The notes under the pieces were generated by a model. The model was not told the origin of the DNA, did not search any database, and worked only from the letters and a program-made list of their open reading frames with translations. 64,000 nucleotides of DNA from contig CAWIQY010000015.1 of NCBI GenBank assembly GCA_963838375.1, positions 868,001 to 932,000 on the forward strand, in the 5' to 3' direction. Made by a program: the position numbers and the translations under genes. Shown one piece after another: positions 1 to 7,499 of this stretch. The stretch's first letter is position 1. The number at the start of each line of letters is the position of its first letter. The DNA is from DVED01 sp963838375 (GTDB taxonomy: Bacteria; Cyanobacteriota; Cyanobacteriia; Cyanobacteriales; Geitlerinemataceae).

Positions 1-1
1 A

Positions 2-700
2 CTGTTGAATCTGGGCAAGATCGTGGCGAATATTGCGATCGTTTTGATTTCGGTGTTTGTCTTTTTTCAATCCCATCATATTAATTTATTAGGATTGATT
101 GCCAGCTTGGGAATTGGGGGACTGGCTGTCGCTTTTGCTGCTCAGAAAACGTTGGAACAAGTGTTGGGAGGAATTGTTCTTTATCTAGATAAACCCTTTA
201 CCATTGATGACTATGTGGGATTACCCGATGGTATTTTTGGTCGGATTGAGTCTATCGGTTTGAGATCGACAAAAATTCGTCTGTCTGGGAAAGGAACACT
301 GGCAATTGTTCCGAATAATGCCTTGACTCAAATGACGATCGAAAACCTGACGGGAGCTAAAAAAGTGATGGCAATTGTTTACTTAAACTTTTATAGAGTG
401 CTTCCCGAAGATGAAAAAGCTTTGATTCGTCAAGTGGTGATTAAGGGTGCAAGCGATATTTTTGGGATCGATTCGCGAAGTACAGATGTCTCGTTTAGAA
501 ACATTTCTCAATTGAGCGAAGAAATAACCCAAGCGCAAATTACCTTTTTTATTTTAGGGTCGGGAACGGTTTCGATGGATCTGAGGCGACAAGTTCTCGA
601 TCTGGCTAATCAAAATATTAATAAAACACTTAAAGGATATGGGATTGACTTTGAGATTGAAGAATCAACGATTTATGTAGACTCACCTATCACTATTTAA
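2..700 (+). CDS. MscS-family mechanosensitive channel, C-terminal part (5' end outside window)
   Basis: The visible ~232 residues hold two hydrophobic helices. The second is the glycine/alanine-rich pore helix (GLIASLGIGGLAVAFAAQ) that leads into the MscS beta domain (residues ~60-115, with GRIESIGLRST and IVPNNAL) and a C-terminal alpha/beta cage region. The frame is open to the window edge and the first possible start is only a TTG at 5, so the gene very probably begins upstream with more membrane helices. The family forms membrane channels that open under hypo-osmotic stress. It sits 17 bp before a paralogue on the same strand with nearly the same domain order, which suggests a tandem duplication and shared transcription. 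Family assignment is firm; the gated solute is unknown. Confidence 0.88.
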   Translation: MLNLGKIVANIAIVLISVFVFFQSHHINLLGLIASLGIGGLAVAFAAQKTLEQVLGGIVLYLDKPFTIDDYVGLPDGIFGRIESIGLRSTKIRLSGKGTLAIVPNNALTQMTIENLTGAKKVMAIVYLNFYRVLPEDEKALIRQVVIKGASDIFGIDSRSTDVSFRNISQLSEEITQAQITFFILGSGTVSMDLRRQVLDLANQNINKTLKGYGIDFEIEESTIYVDSPITI

Positions 701-717
701 ACGACCCATTTTTGACC

Positions 718-1848
718 ATGGATTTCGATCGCTGGATAGATTTTCCCATCTCAATTTATCGCCTAGCTTATAACTCGGGAATTCCTAATTATTTAGTCTT
801 TTTAGTCTTTGCACTATGCTCTGTTTTGTTGGGGCGATTTACACCCGGAATCGTTCGCTGGTCGATCGATCGTTTTGGTTCTAATGCTATTTTGGGTACT
901 TACGATCGACTGATCGATCCACTTCAGAAACCTTTACGATTGGCTGGGACATTAGTCCTAATTGCCATTTCATCTGTCTGGCTGAAAACCTACGATCGAT
1001 TATACGATTTTATCCAACCGTTTCTCGATTTAGCGGTTATTTTTAGCGTTGCCTGGTTGGTTTCCCGTCTATTTCGGCAAATTGTGCGTCTCTATGGAAT
1101 TGACTTGCTCAAAAAAGCCGGATTGGAGGTAGACGAATTTCTTCTGGTTTTCGAGACTATTATTAATTTTGGAATAGGATTTATTGCCGTGTTGGCATAC
1201 GCCCAAAGCCAACAACTGAACTTATTAGGATTGTTTGCTGGATTGGGATTGGGTGGTTTGGCAATTGCCGCTGCCGCTCAGAAAATTTTAGAGCAATTGC
1301 TGAGTACGATCGTGCTGTATCTCGATCGACCATTTAAACCGGGCGAATATATCCGCTTGCAACGATCGCAACAAATTCCGGAAGGAATATTTGGTCGAGT
1401 CGAATCTATTGGTTTGCGATCGACTCATATTCGAGCCTCTGGCAAAAGCACACTATTTATCGTTCCCAACTCAACGCTCGTCAATTTAGAAATTGAAAAT
1501 CTGACTCGCGGCAAAAAAGTGATGGCGATGATCTATCTGGATTTTCTGCAACTATTAGAAGATGAAGATCGGGCATTGGTACGCAGTGCGATCGTTGAAA
1601 GTACCGATTCGGTTTTTGGCATCGATCCTGGGAGTACCAATATTACTTTTAATCAAAAATCGGACAGTCAAACAACCCAAGCACGAATTACATTTTTTAT
1701 CTTAGGATCGAGCGAAAATTCTCTCCAGCTCAGAAAGAGATTGCTCGAGCTTGCCAACCAAACGATTGCTAAAAAACTGGGTCTGTTTGGGATCGAATTC
1801 GTCTCTAAAGATCCCACCGTTTATGTGGAATCTCCGATTACGCTGTAA
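718..1848 (+). CDS. MscS-family mechanosensitive ion channel
   Basis: A 376-residue membrane protein with about four N-terminal hydrophobic segments, then the conserved pore helix (residues ~160-190, LFAGLGLGGLAIAAAAQ), the MscS beta domain (GRVESIGLRSTHIR, FIVPNSTL) and the C-terminal cage region. I chose ATG 718 over the in-frame TTG 712 two codons upstream. It parallels the preceding partial gene residue for residue in the channel domain, so the two are tandem paralogues, probably co-transcribed and ended by the hairpin at 1879-1910. The predicted role is a turgor safety valve in the inner membrane. Related YbdG- and Ynai-type proteins differ mainly in the number of N-terminal helices. Confidence 0.9.
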   Translation: MDFDRWIDFPISIYRLAYNSGIPNYLVFLVFALCSVLLGRFTPGIVRWSIDRFGSNAILGTYDRLIDPLQKPLRLAGTLVLIAISSVWLKTYDRLYDFIQPFLDLAVIFSVAWLVSRLFRQIVRLYGIDLLKKAGLEVDEFLLVFETIINFGIGFIAVLAYAQSQQLNLLGLFAGLGLGGLAIAAAAQKILEQLLSTIVLYLDRPFKPGEYIRLQRSQQIPEGIFGRVESIGLRSTHIRASGKSTLFIVPNSTLVNLEIENLTRGKKVMAMIYLDFLQLLEDEDRALVRSAIVESTDSVFGIDPGSTNITFNQKSDSQTTQARITFFILGSSENSLQLRKRLLELANQTIAKKLGLFGIEFVSKDPTVYVESPITL

Positions 1849-1878
1849 CCCAACTTCCCTATGAATACCACAGTGGGT

Positions 1879-1910
1879 AAAAATGTCAGCTCTATCTGAC
1901 ATTTTTTTTT
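1879..1910 (+). terminator. Rho-independent terminator after the MscS pair
   Basis: A 10-bp perfect stem (AAAATGTCAG / CTGACATTTT) with a six-base loop is followed by a run of T, about 30 bp past the MscS stop. The A-rich left side could also work on the opposite strand. Confidence 0.85.
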
Positions 1911-2027
1911 ATACAGGCTAAACTAGAAGGTATGATTGTCGATCGACAGACCCAAAGCTAATCCGATCGTGCCGGGTTTGGGTGCGGCAATCGTTCAATT
2001 TAAAAAACGGATAGGAGTATCGTAATT

Positions 2028-2603
2028 ATGGCAGTTTCACTCTCTAAAGGACAACGAGTATCGCTGGAAAAAGTTTCACCGGGACTCTCAGAAGTTGTTA
2101 TCGGATTGGGCTGGAATGTCAAAGCAACCGATACCGGTTTTGACTTTGACTTGGATTCCTCTGTTTTTCTCTTGGGTGCTAACGACAAACTCATTTCTGA
2201 TAACCATTTTATCTTCTACAACAACACCACCAGTCCCGATCCGGAAAAATCCGTCAAGCATCTGGGAGATAACCTGACCGGAATGGGCGAGGGGGATGAT
2301 GAATTGATCCGAATTAATCTCAAACAAGTTCCTTCCGATGTCCAAAAAGCGGTCATCGTCGTCACCATTCACGAAGCCGAAAAACGCAGTCAAAATTTCG
2401 GTCAAGTGCAAAATGCTTTTGTGCGACTTGTCAATTTTGAAACCAAGCAAGAAGCCATTCGCTACGATCTCGCTGAAGATTATTCCATCGAAACTGCGCT
2501 GATCATGGCAGAACTGTACCGCAAAGATGGAGAGTGGCGTCTTAATGCTGTGGGTGCGGGGTATGAGGGAGGTTTGCAAGCACTGCTCGATCGCTATAGC
2601 TAG
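2028..2603 (+). CDS. TerD family protein
   Basis: A 191-residue protein with the TerD fold: an N-terminal MAVSLSKGQRVSL strand, an acidic FDFDLDSSVFLL segment, HLGDNLTGMGEGDDE and the FVRLVN strand. The acidic loops are the Ca2+-binding sites known in this family. Members occur in tellurite-resistance and general stress loci and are thought to act in the cytoplasm in Ca2+-dependent stress responses; the biochemical role remains unsettled. AGGAG about 12 bases upstream supports ATG 2028. A second TerD gene follows 133 bp downstream with a hairpin between them, so the pair may be separately transcribed. No TerC or TerB neighbour is present. Confidence 0.92.
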   Translation: MAVSLSKGQRVSLEKVSPGLSEVVIGLGWNVKATDTGFDFDLDSSVFLLGANDKLISDNHFIFYNNTTSPDPEKSVKHLGDNLTGMGEGDDELIRINLKQVPSDVQKAVIVVTIHEAEKRSQNFGQVQNAFVRLVNFETKQEAIRYDLAEDYSIETALIMAELYRKDGEWRLNAVGAGYEGGLQALLDRYS

Positions 2604-2631
2604 AATAGGACTGACGCAAAGCCTCGAGTTG

Positions 2632-2665
2632 TAGGGTGTGTGAGCTGTGCGTAACGCACCCTTTT
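2632..2665 (+). terminator. Hairpin with T-run between the two terD genes
   Basis: The outer arms AGGGTG/CACCCT enclose an inner GTGCG-TAA-CGCAC hairpin, followed by TTTT. It lies just after the first terD stop and looks like a terminator. The GTGCGTAACGCACCCT wording also resembles dispersed repeats common in cyanobacteria. Confidence 0.5.
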
Positions 2666-2736
2666 CACCATGATTAACGTCGCGACGATCGATCGTCCTG
2701 TAGAAGAAAAAAGCTTAATTAACCGAGGCAAAATCC

Positions 2737-3339
2737 ATGGGAATTAACCTGCAAAAAGGTCAACGAATTTCGCTTTCCAAAGAAGCGCCTGGACTGAAAA
2801 ATATCCTGTGTGGATTGGGCTGGGATGTGGCTAAATCTTCTGGGGGTGGCTTATTTGGAGTTTTCGGAAACACCAAGAACTTTGACTTGGATGCTTCGGT
2901 CATTTGTTTGGATAGTAATGGGAAAGTTAGTGGCAACAAGGATATCATTTACTTTGGCAATCTTTCTCATTCTTCGGGAGCCATTACCCATTTGGGAGAT
3001 AACCTCACCGGTGCGGGTGAAGGGGATGACGAACAAATTACGATCGATTTATCTCGTGTTCCCTCCACGATTCATAAATTGGTTTTCACCGTCAATATTT
3101 ATGAGTGTCTCGCTCGCCAGCAAGACTTTGGTATGGTAAACAATGCCTTTGTCCGCCTAGTCGATCTTTCGAGCAATAAAGAACTTGCTAAGTACAATTT
3201 ATCAGGTTCCCAATATCAAGGATCTACAGGCATGATTATGACTGAAATTTATCGATATGATAATGAGTGGAAAATGGCAGCGATCGGCAATGGTCTTCGA
3301 TTGACGGGTTTAAAAGAATTGGTGCAAACTTATCGGTAA
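2737..3339 (+). CDS. TerD family protein
   Basis: A 200-residue paralogue of the upstream TerD, sharing the start pattern GINLQKGQRISL, the acidic NFDLDASVICLD strand, THLGDNLTGAGEGDDE and NAFVRLVD. It differs by a glycine-rich insertion after the first Ca2+ loop (SSGGGLFGVFGNTKN, residues ~34-48). That insertion is typical of one TerD subgroup and separates it from the first copy. GAGG about 9 bases before ATG 2737 supports the start. It probably works in the same Ca2+-linked stress response, perhaps as a hetero-partner of its neighbour; that partnership is inferred from adjacency only. Confidence 0.92.
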   Translation: MGINLQKGQRISLSKEAPGLKNILCGLGWDVAKSSGGGLFGVFGNTKNFDLDASVICLDSNGKVSGNKDIIYFGNLSHSSGAITHLGDNLTGAGEGDDEQITIDLSRVPSTIHKLVFTVNIYECLARQQDFGMVNNAFVRLVDLSSNKELAKYNLSGSQYQGSTGMIMTEIYRYDNEWKMAAIGNGLRLTGLKELVQTYR

Positions 3340-3401
3340 GCATTCAGACGGATTGCGATCTATCATCGTTTTTGAAAGTTTTATCGGTTACTCCTGAACT
3401 C

Positions 3402-3420
3402 GGGCGCAAGACTTGCGCCC
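3402..3420. repeat. Perfect hairpin GGGCGCAA-GAC-TTGCGCCC
   Basis: An 8-bp perfect inverted repeat with a three-base loop lies between terD and the oxidase gene. No T-run follows, so it is more likely a dispersed REP-like palindrome than a terminator. Confidence 0.5.
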
Positions 3421-3477
3421 TTACCACTGAACTCTTTCTTAAGACCGATCGCTGTTTCCAGAAATATACACCGAGCT

Positions 3478-4563
3478 ATGGTAAATGTTGTAATTATTGG
3501 TTGTGGAATTGTGGGTGCAACGATCGCCTACGAACTCAGCCAAAATCCCGAACTCCAAATTACAGTAATCGATTGTCAACCTCCGGCACAAGCGGCAACG
3601 AGTGCGGCGCTAGGGGTGCTGATGGGGAGTATCAGCCAGAAAAAGCCGAAAAGTCGCGCTTGGCGGTTGCGGCAAGCGAGTATGCAGCGCTATGAAACTC
3701 TCATTCCGGAATTGGAAGCGCGAACGGGACGGCAAATTCCATACAATCGTCACGGCATTCTCAAACTATGTTTTGATGCCGATGAGATTCCCAAATGGGA
3801 AAAGTGGATTGAAGTTCGTCGAACTCAAGGGTTGAAGTTAGAATGGCTAACGATCGATGCGGTTAAAGAACGCTATCCTCAGATCGAAACAGATAGACTT
3901 TTTGGTGCAGTTTACTCTCCAGACGATCGACAAGTCAATCCTGTTCTTCTCACCCAAACTTTGGTAGAAGCGGCAACAATGGCGGGGGTTACGTTTCACT
4001 TTGATGCCACAGTAACGGGAGTGAAAATATCCGATTCTTCCCCCCAGGTTTGTCAAGTTTTAGAAACTACCATCGGTGAATTTTTTGCCGATATGTTTGT
4101 CGTGGCGGCGGGGTTGGGTTCGATGCCTCTGACGGCTGCCTTAGAACAAACTGTTGCGGTTAAACCCGTTTTAGGACAAGCATTACACCTGAAACTGTCT
4201 ACTTCCGCCTGTCTTCCTCAACCGGTTGTTACTGGAGAGGATATTCATATCGTGCCGTTGGGTGAAACAGAATGCTGGTTGGGAGCAACGGTGGAGTTTC
4301 CCGATGATGCTGGGGAAGTGGTTGCCGATGAAAAACGATTGCAAGGGATTTTGGAAAGATCGATCGAATTTTGTCCGATGTTATCTTCAGCTAAAGTTCT
4401 GCGTCAATGGTCGGGTTTGCGTCCTCGTCCGGAAGGGCAAGCTGCTCCCATTATCGGGTATTTAGAAGGATACAGCAACGTATTACTGGCGACTGGACAT
4501 TATCGAAATGGGGTATTATTGGCGCCGGCAACAGCTTTAGAAGTCGATCGACTTTTACGTTAG
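3478..4563 (+). CDS. FAD-dependent oxidoreductase, glycine oxidase (ThiO)/DAO-like
   Basis: A 361-residue protein starting with an ADP-binding beta-alpha-beta motif (VVIIGCGIVGATIAYEL, GxGxxG at residues ~8-13), then a D-amino-acid-oxidase-type substrate domain and the C-terminal FAD signature (SGLRPRPEGQAAPIIG ... TGHYRNGVLLAPAT). The TGHYRNG segment is characteristic of ThiO and related amine oxidases, which oxidise glycine or sarcosine to imines and feed thiazole synthesis for thiamine. No thiG or thiS lies next to it, so the ThiO assignment rests on sequence pattern only and another DAO-family amine oxidase is possible. ATG 3478 fits the Rossmann start; no clear ribosome site was seen. 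Confidence 0.82.
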   Translation: MVNVVIIGCGIVGATIAYELSQNPELQITVIDCQPPAQAATSAALGVLMGSISQKKPKSRAWRLRQASMQRYETLIPELEARTGRQIPYNRHGILKLCFDADEIPKWEKWIEVRRTQGLKLEWLTIDAVKERYPQIETDRLFGAVYSPDDRQVNPVLLTQTLVEAATMAGVTFHFDATVTGVKISDSSPQVCQVLETTIGEFFADMFVVAAGLGSMPLTAALEQTVAVKPVLGQALHLKLSTSACLPQPVVTGEDIHIVPLGETECWLGATVEFPDDAGEVVADEKRLQGILERSIEFCPMLSSAKVLRQWSGLRPRPEGQAAPIIGYLEGYSNVLLATGHYRNGVLLAPATALEVDRLLR

Positions 4564-4577
4564 ATGGCATTCATTCC

Positions 4578-4607
4578 TTGTCAAGTTAGATGTTGTGAGG
4601 TTATCTT
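4578..4607 (+). promoter_or_regulatory. Possible promoter for the HEPN-Argonaute operon
   Basis: TTGTCA and TATCTT are separated by 18 bases, about 65 bases before the ATG at 4672. The match to a sigma70-type promoter is only moderate. Confidence 0.25.
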
Positions 4608-4671
4608 TAAGATGAGTAACTCTAAACTTGACTGCTAAATCCTGTGTGGGAATTCTGTGGAGAATCTCAAG

Positions 4672-5643
4672 ATGAGTATGCCTTTCAACACCAACTCTAA
4701 CAAGTTGGGTCCGATCGAAGTTTTTGAGGACAACACACATTTTCTTGTCCGCATCCACCCCCAAAACCGCGATTGAGCCAAGAAAATAGTTGGACGACAA
4801 TGGGATGGAGATAGGAAAGCATGGGTTTACTCTAAAGATCCGCTGACCTATGAAGCCTTAATCGAAGAGTTTCAAAAGGATGCTGATAGTTTCAACATCC
4901 GGCGACCAAAAACAAAACGCCCCACTGGGATTAAGCCACCTGTTAAAGAGTTGGGTAACGAAGAGTCGGATAATGACGAGTTTGAGGATCGACTGCTTGA
5001 AGAAATTCGACCTCTTGGCGGCATTGATGAAAGTCAAGAAAAGGTGTACAGCGAACTTGAAGAAATTCGAGAAATGTTAGGGTCTCTTAGAGATTTTTCC
5101 TCTAACCAAAGCCGTATACTTGAAGAATTTTGTGAAAATCATATCGAGAAACCTATTCGAGAAAAAGTTAGTACGAAAACAATTGAAGTTCTTCCTAGAA
5201 GTCTCGACTTAAATAAGCAACGAGAGATTGAGCTATTTGAGGAAGCTCTCATTACACTTGCTTGTTCTACAGCTAAGCAGCAAATTTCTTTTCGCGAATG
5301 GGTGAGGAAGTATAAGCCTTTAAGAGACCCTTCAGGTTTTGTGATGAAAACTCATGAATTCTTGAAAAGACAGTTAGGCAAACTTGTTGGAGATGAGAAT
5401 CCTTACACAAAATTCGATTTTCTAATCCGTAAAGCTAGGAATGAAAATTTTATTTATCGCGATGAGAAAAACCCAGCAGACAAGCCAATATCAATTCTTT
5501 TCACACTCAACGATCATCGAAATTGTTTTGGGCATTCTTATTTTGACGAATTAGAAGAGCGAACTCGAGCGATTATTTACTTAATGAACCTTGCGTTAGT
5601 TTGGTCAAAAATTGTAATTGAAGTAGAAGATTCAGATGAATAA
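4672..5643 (+). CDS. HEPN-motif protein paired with Argonaute; interrupted by an in-frame TGA
   Basis: The frame runs from ATG 4672 (GGAGAA seven bases upstream) to TAA 5643, 323 codons, with one in-frame TGA at 4774-4776 (codon 35). Both sides of the TGA read as one domain: HFLVRIHPQNRD before it, AKKIVGRQWDGDRKAWVY after it. A charged coiled-coil-like stretch follows. A helical C-terminal domain carries R283-NCFG-H288 (codons 5518-5535), the Rx4H pattern with a polar residue after Arg that marks HEPN ribonucleases. Without stop readthrough, the only downstream product would begin at TTG 4951, which lacks a good ribosome site. The end overlaps the Argonaute start by 8 bp, implying translational coupling. 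HEPN domains act as toxic RNases in many defence systems; an effector role here is inference. Few GATCG words occur, unlike the neighbours, hinting at transfer. Confidence 0.65.
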
Positions 5644-7273
5644 ACGCTTACTCATTTGGGAATGTTATCAATTGTCTGGAAGCTCAAAGTCGGATGAGTG
5701 GCGTATAGAACTCGAGCAATGTCTTGAAATGACGGGGTGTCCTTACCGCTACGACATTCGCAATACGGCAATTCGGGTATGGAATCCTACTGACCCAACC
5801 ATTAAGGTTCCATCATCCGATGAGATCTGTCGAAATGGCTACGAGCTTTCAAGGATTGCTTTTGGAGGACTGAATGAAGGTACACTAATTGGCATTGCAT
5901 TAACTCGATTAGTATTTGAGCCTGGATCGAGATTTCCAACCTTCTTTTCCACGGATGAGCTTTTCACCAAAGGTAGATATCCAGAAGTTTTGCGCCACCA
6001 ACCGATGATTGCTGGTATTAAACCATTAATTGAATATTTCAATCAGTGCCTTAATGGAAGGAAACTTGAGCCGTACGTGAATTATCAGGTAGTTCACCCA
6101 GCTAAGAATATATACTATCGCTTTGGGAACTGCTCCGAATCCTTAGCCGAGATTGTACAAAATCCAGGGCTGTCTAAGAATTTGCTAAATTCAGTAAGAT
6201 CGAATAAAGCTTTGGTGTCTGCTTCAGTCAGACTGGGGGTGCTTTCGGCTAGTGTCCATGCTTGTGAGAAAGCACTCCGCATTGGAAGAGAAGTGGTAAA
6301 TGTTCTCCATGACTGGCAATGTCCTGCTACCCTCAAAGATCTGAAAAATGGTGATGGAATTGAATCTTTTCTTGCTGATCCCTCAAAAGGAAAACCCATG
6401 GTTTTAGTGCCTCTGGAAGGGAAAAAAGGAGATCGTCCTCCTGATGCAGCTATGAACTGGCTAAAGTATCTTAGCTTTGAGAAAGTAGCTTTCCAACTGT
6501 GTTCCACGAGATCCGATCCTCGTTATACAAGGCATGGTCTTGCTATCGCGATTCTTGCCAAAGCCGATGGTAATATCTTCATGGCAGATCCCGAGGGCTT
6601 TCCTAGCTTCCACCATAGCTGGTTTATCGGACTCGATCTTGGCAGAGGAGGATCGAACAAGGGCAAAATCTTAGTCATGACGCTGAACCGTTCAGATGGC
6701 AACTTACAGGCGTACTGGAGAGCCCAAAAGAATGACGATGAAACTCTTTCTCCAGAGGTTCTTAAGGAGGGTTTGTCATGGATTACTGCCCAAGCTGAAT
6801 CACTGAGTAAAGGTCGTCATCTCTACCTCATTCGTGACGGGCTCAGACCCCACAAAGAATCACTAGACAACTACTATCAGGCTTTGCCCAATAAGGATTT
6901 TACGCTGATTGAATACGCCAAATCCGGTTCTCCCATAATCCACGATGCTTCCTATGAACCCGAACCCGGGACGACGATTTTACCAGATGAGTCCAGCTTT
7001 GCAGCCCTTTATCCGTGCATTTCACCACAGCATGGCGTACTAACAACTCCAGTTAAATTTCGCGCTCAAATCAATCCCAAAGGTCATAGTTTATCAGATC
7101 TGGCTTTGCTACTGACTGCCCTTTGCCACTCTGCCACCCTCTCCTATCAACCTAGCAGACTTCCCGCTCCACTCCAATGGGCTAACGGTCTTGCCCGTCT
7201 GTCTTATACTGATTTACAGTTTTCTGGTTGGTCTGACCGACCTTCAATGCTGCTGGATCTCAGAGAGCGGTGA
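5636..7273 (+). CDS. Prokaryotic Argonaute (MID-PIWI, no recognisable PAZ)
   Basis: A 545-residue protein whose C-terminal ~215 residues read as a PIWI domain: D334 in IGLDLG, a candidate glutamate finger E369, D401 in LIRDG, and N517 in the segment LPAPLQWANGLARL, where long Argonautes usually have Asp or His. The spacings (35, 32 and 116 residues) closely match those I recall for the DEDX tetrad of Thermus Argonaute. A MID-like region lies at ~250-325 (WLKYLSFEKVAFQ). The first ~200 residues show no PAZ or APAZ pattern I recognise. The family uses short nucleic-acid guides to bind invading DNA or RNA. Catalysis is plausible because Asn is tolerated at the fourth position, but unproven. It overlaps the HEPN gene by 8 bp. 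No cas1, cas2, Sir2, TIR or nuclease gene adjoins it. Confidence 0.85.
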   Translation: MNKRLLIWECYQLSGSSKSDEWRIELEQCLEMTGCPYRYDIRNTAIRVWNPTDPTIKVPSSDEICRNGYELSRIAFGGLNEGTLIGIALTRLVFEPGSRFPTFFSTDELFTKGRYPEVLRHQPMIAGIKPLIEYFNQCLNGRKLEPYVNYQVVHPAKNIYYRFGNCSESLAEIVQNPGLSKNLLNSVRSNKALVSASVRLGVLSASVHACEKALRIGREVVNVLHDWQCPATLKDLKNGDGIESFLADPSKGKPMVLVPLEGKKGDRPPDAAMNWLKYLSFEKVAFQLCSTRSDPRYTRHGLAIAILAKADGNIFMADPEGFPSFHHSWFIGLDLGRGGSNKGKILVMTLNRSDGNLQAYWRAQKNDDETLSPEVLKEGLSWITAQAESLSKGRHLYLIRDGLRPHKESLDNYYQALPNKDFTLIEYAKSGSPIIHDASYEPEPGTTILPDESSFAALYPCISPQHGVLTTPVKFRAQINPKGHSLSDLALLLTALCHSATLSYQPSRLPAPLQWANGLARLSYTDLQFSGWSDRPSMLLDLRER

Positions 7274-7499
7274 ACTTGCGAAGTACTTTCATTTTGCTCG
7301 TTTATCTATGAGGGTGCAACCTAACACTACTGTTATGTCCAAATGAACCTTCTCTCTCGCATCCGTTGCGCCTCACCCCTGTGTCATTTCTTCTATCATC
7401 TCAAAATCCCTCAAAACCCGCTTATATCAAAGACTTCGCGATATAGTAGGTTGTATAGATTGTCCTGCGATCGGACAGGCAAACTGAGGGAGAGCGGGG

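Noticed and set aside
4880..5080. 66-codon plus-strand frame before Argonaute
   Set aside because: Overlaps the HEPN gene in a different frame and has no similarity, whereas the HEPN frame continues through both sides of the TGA.
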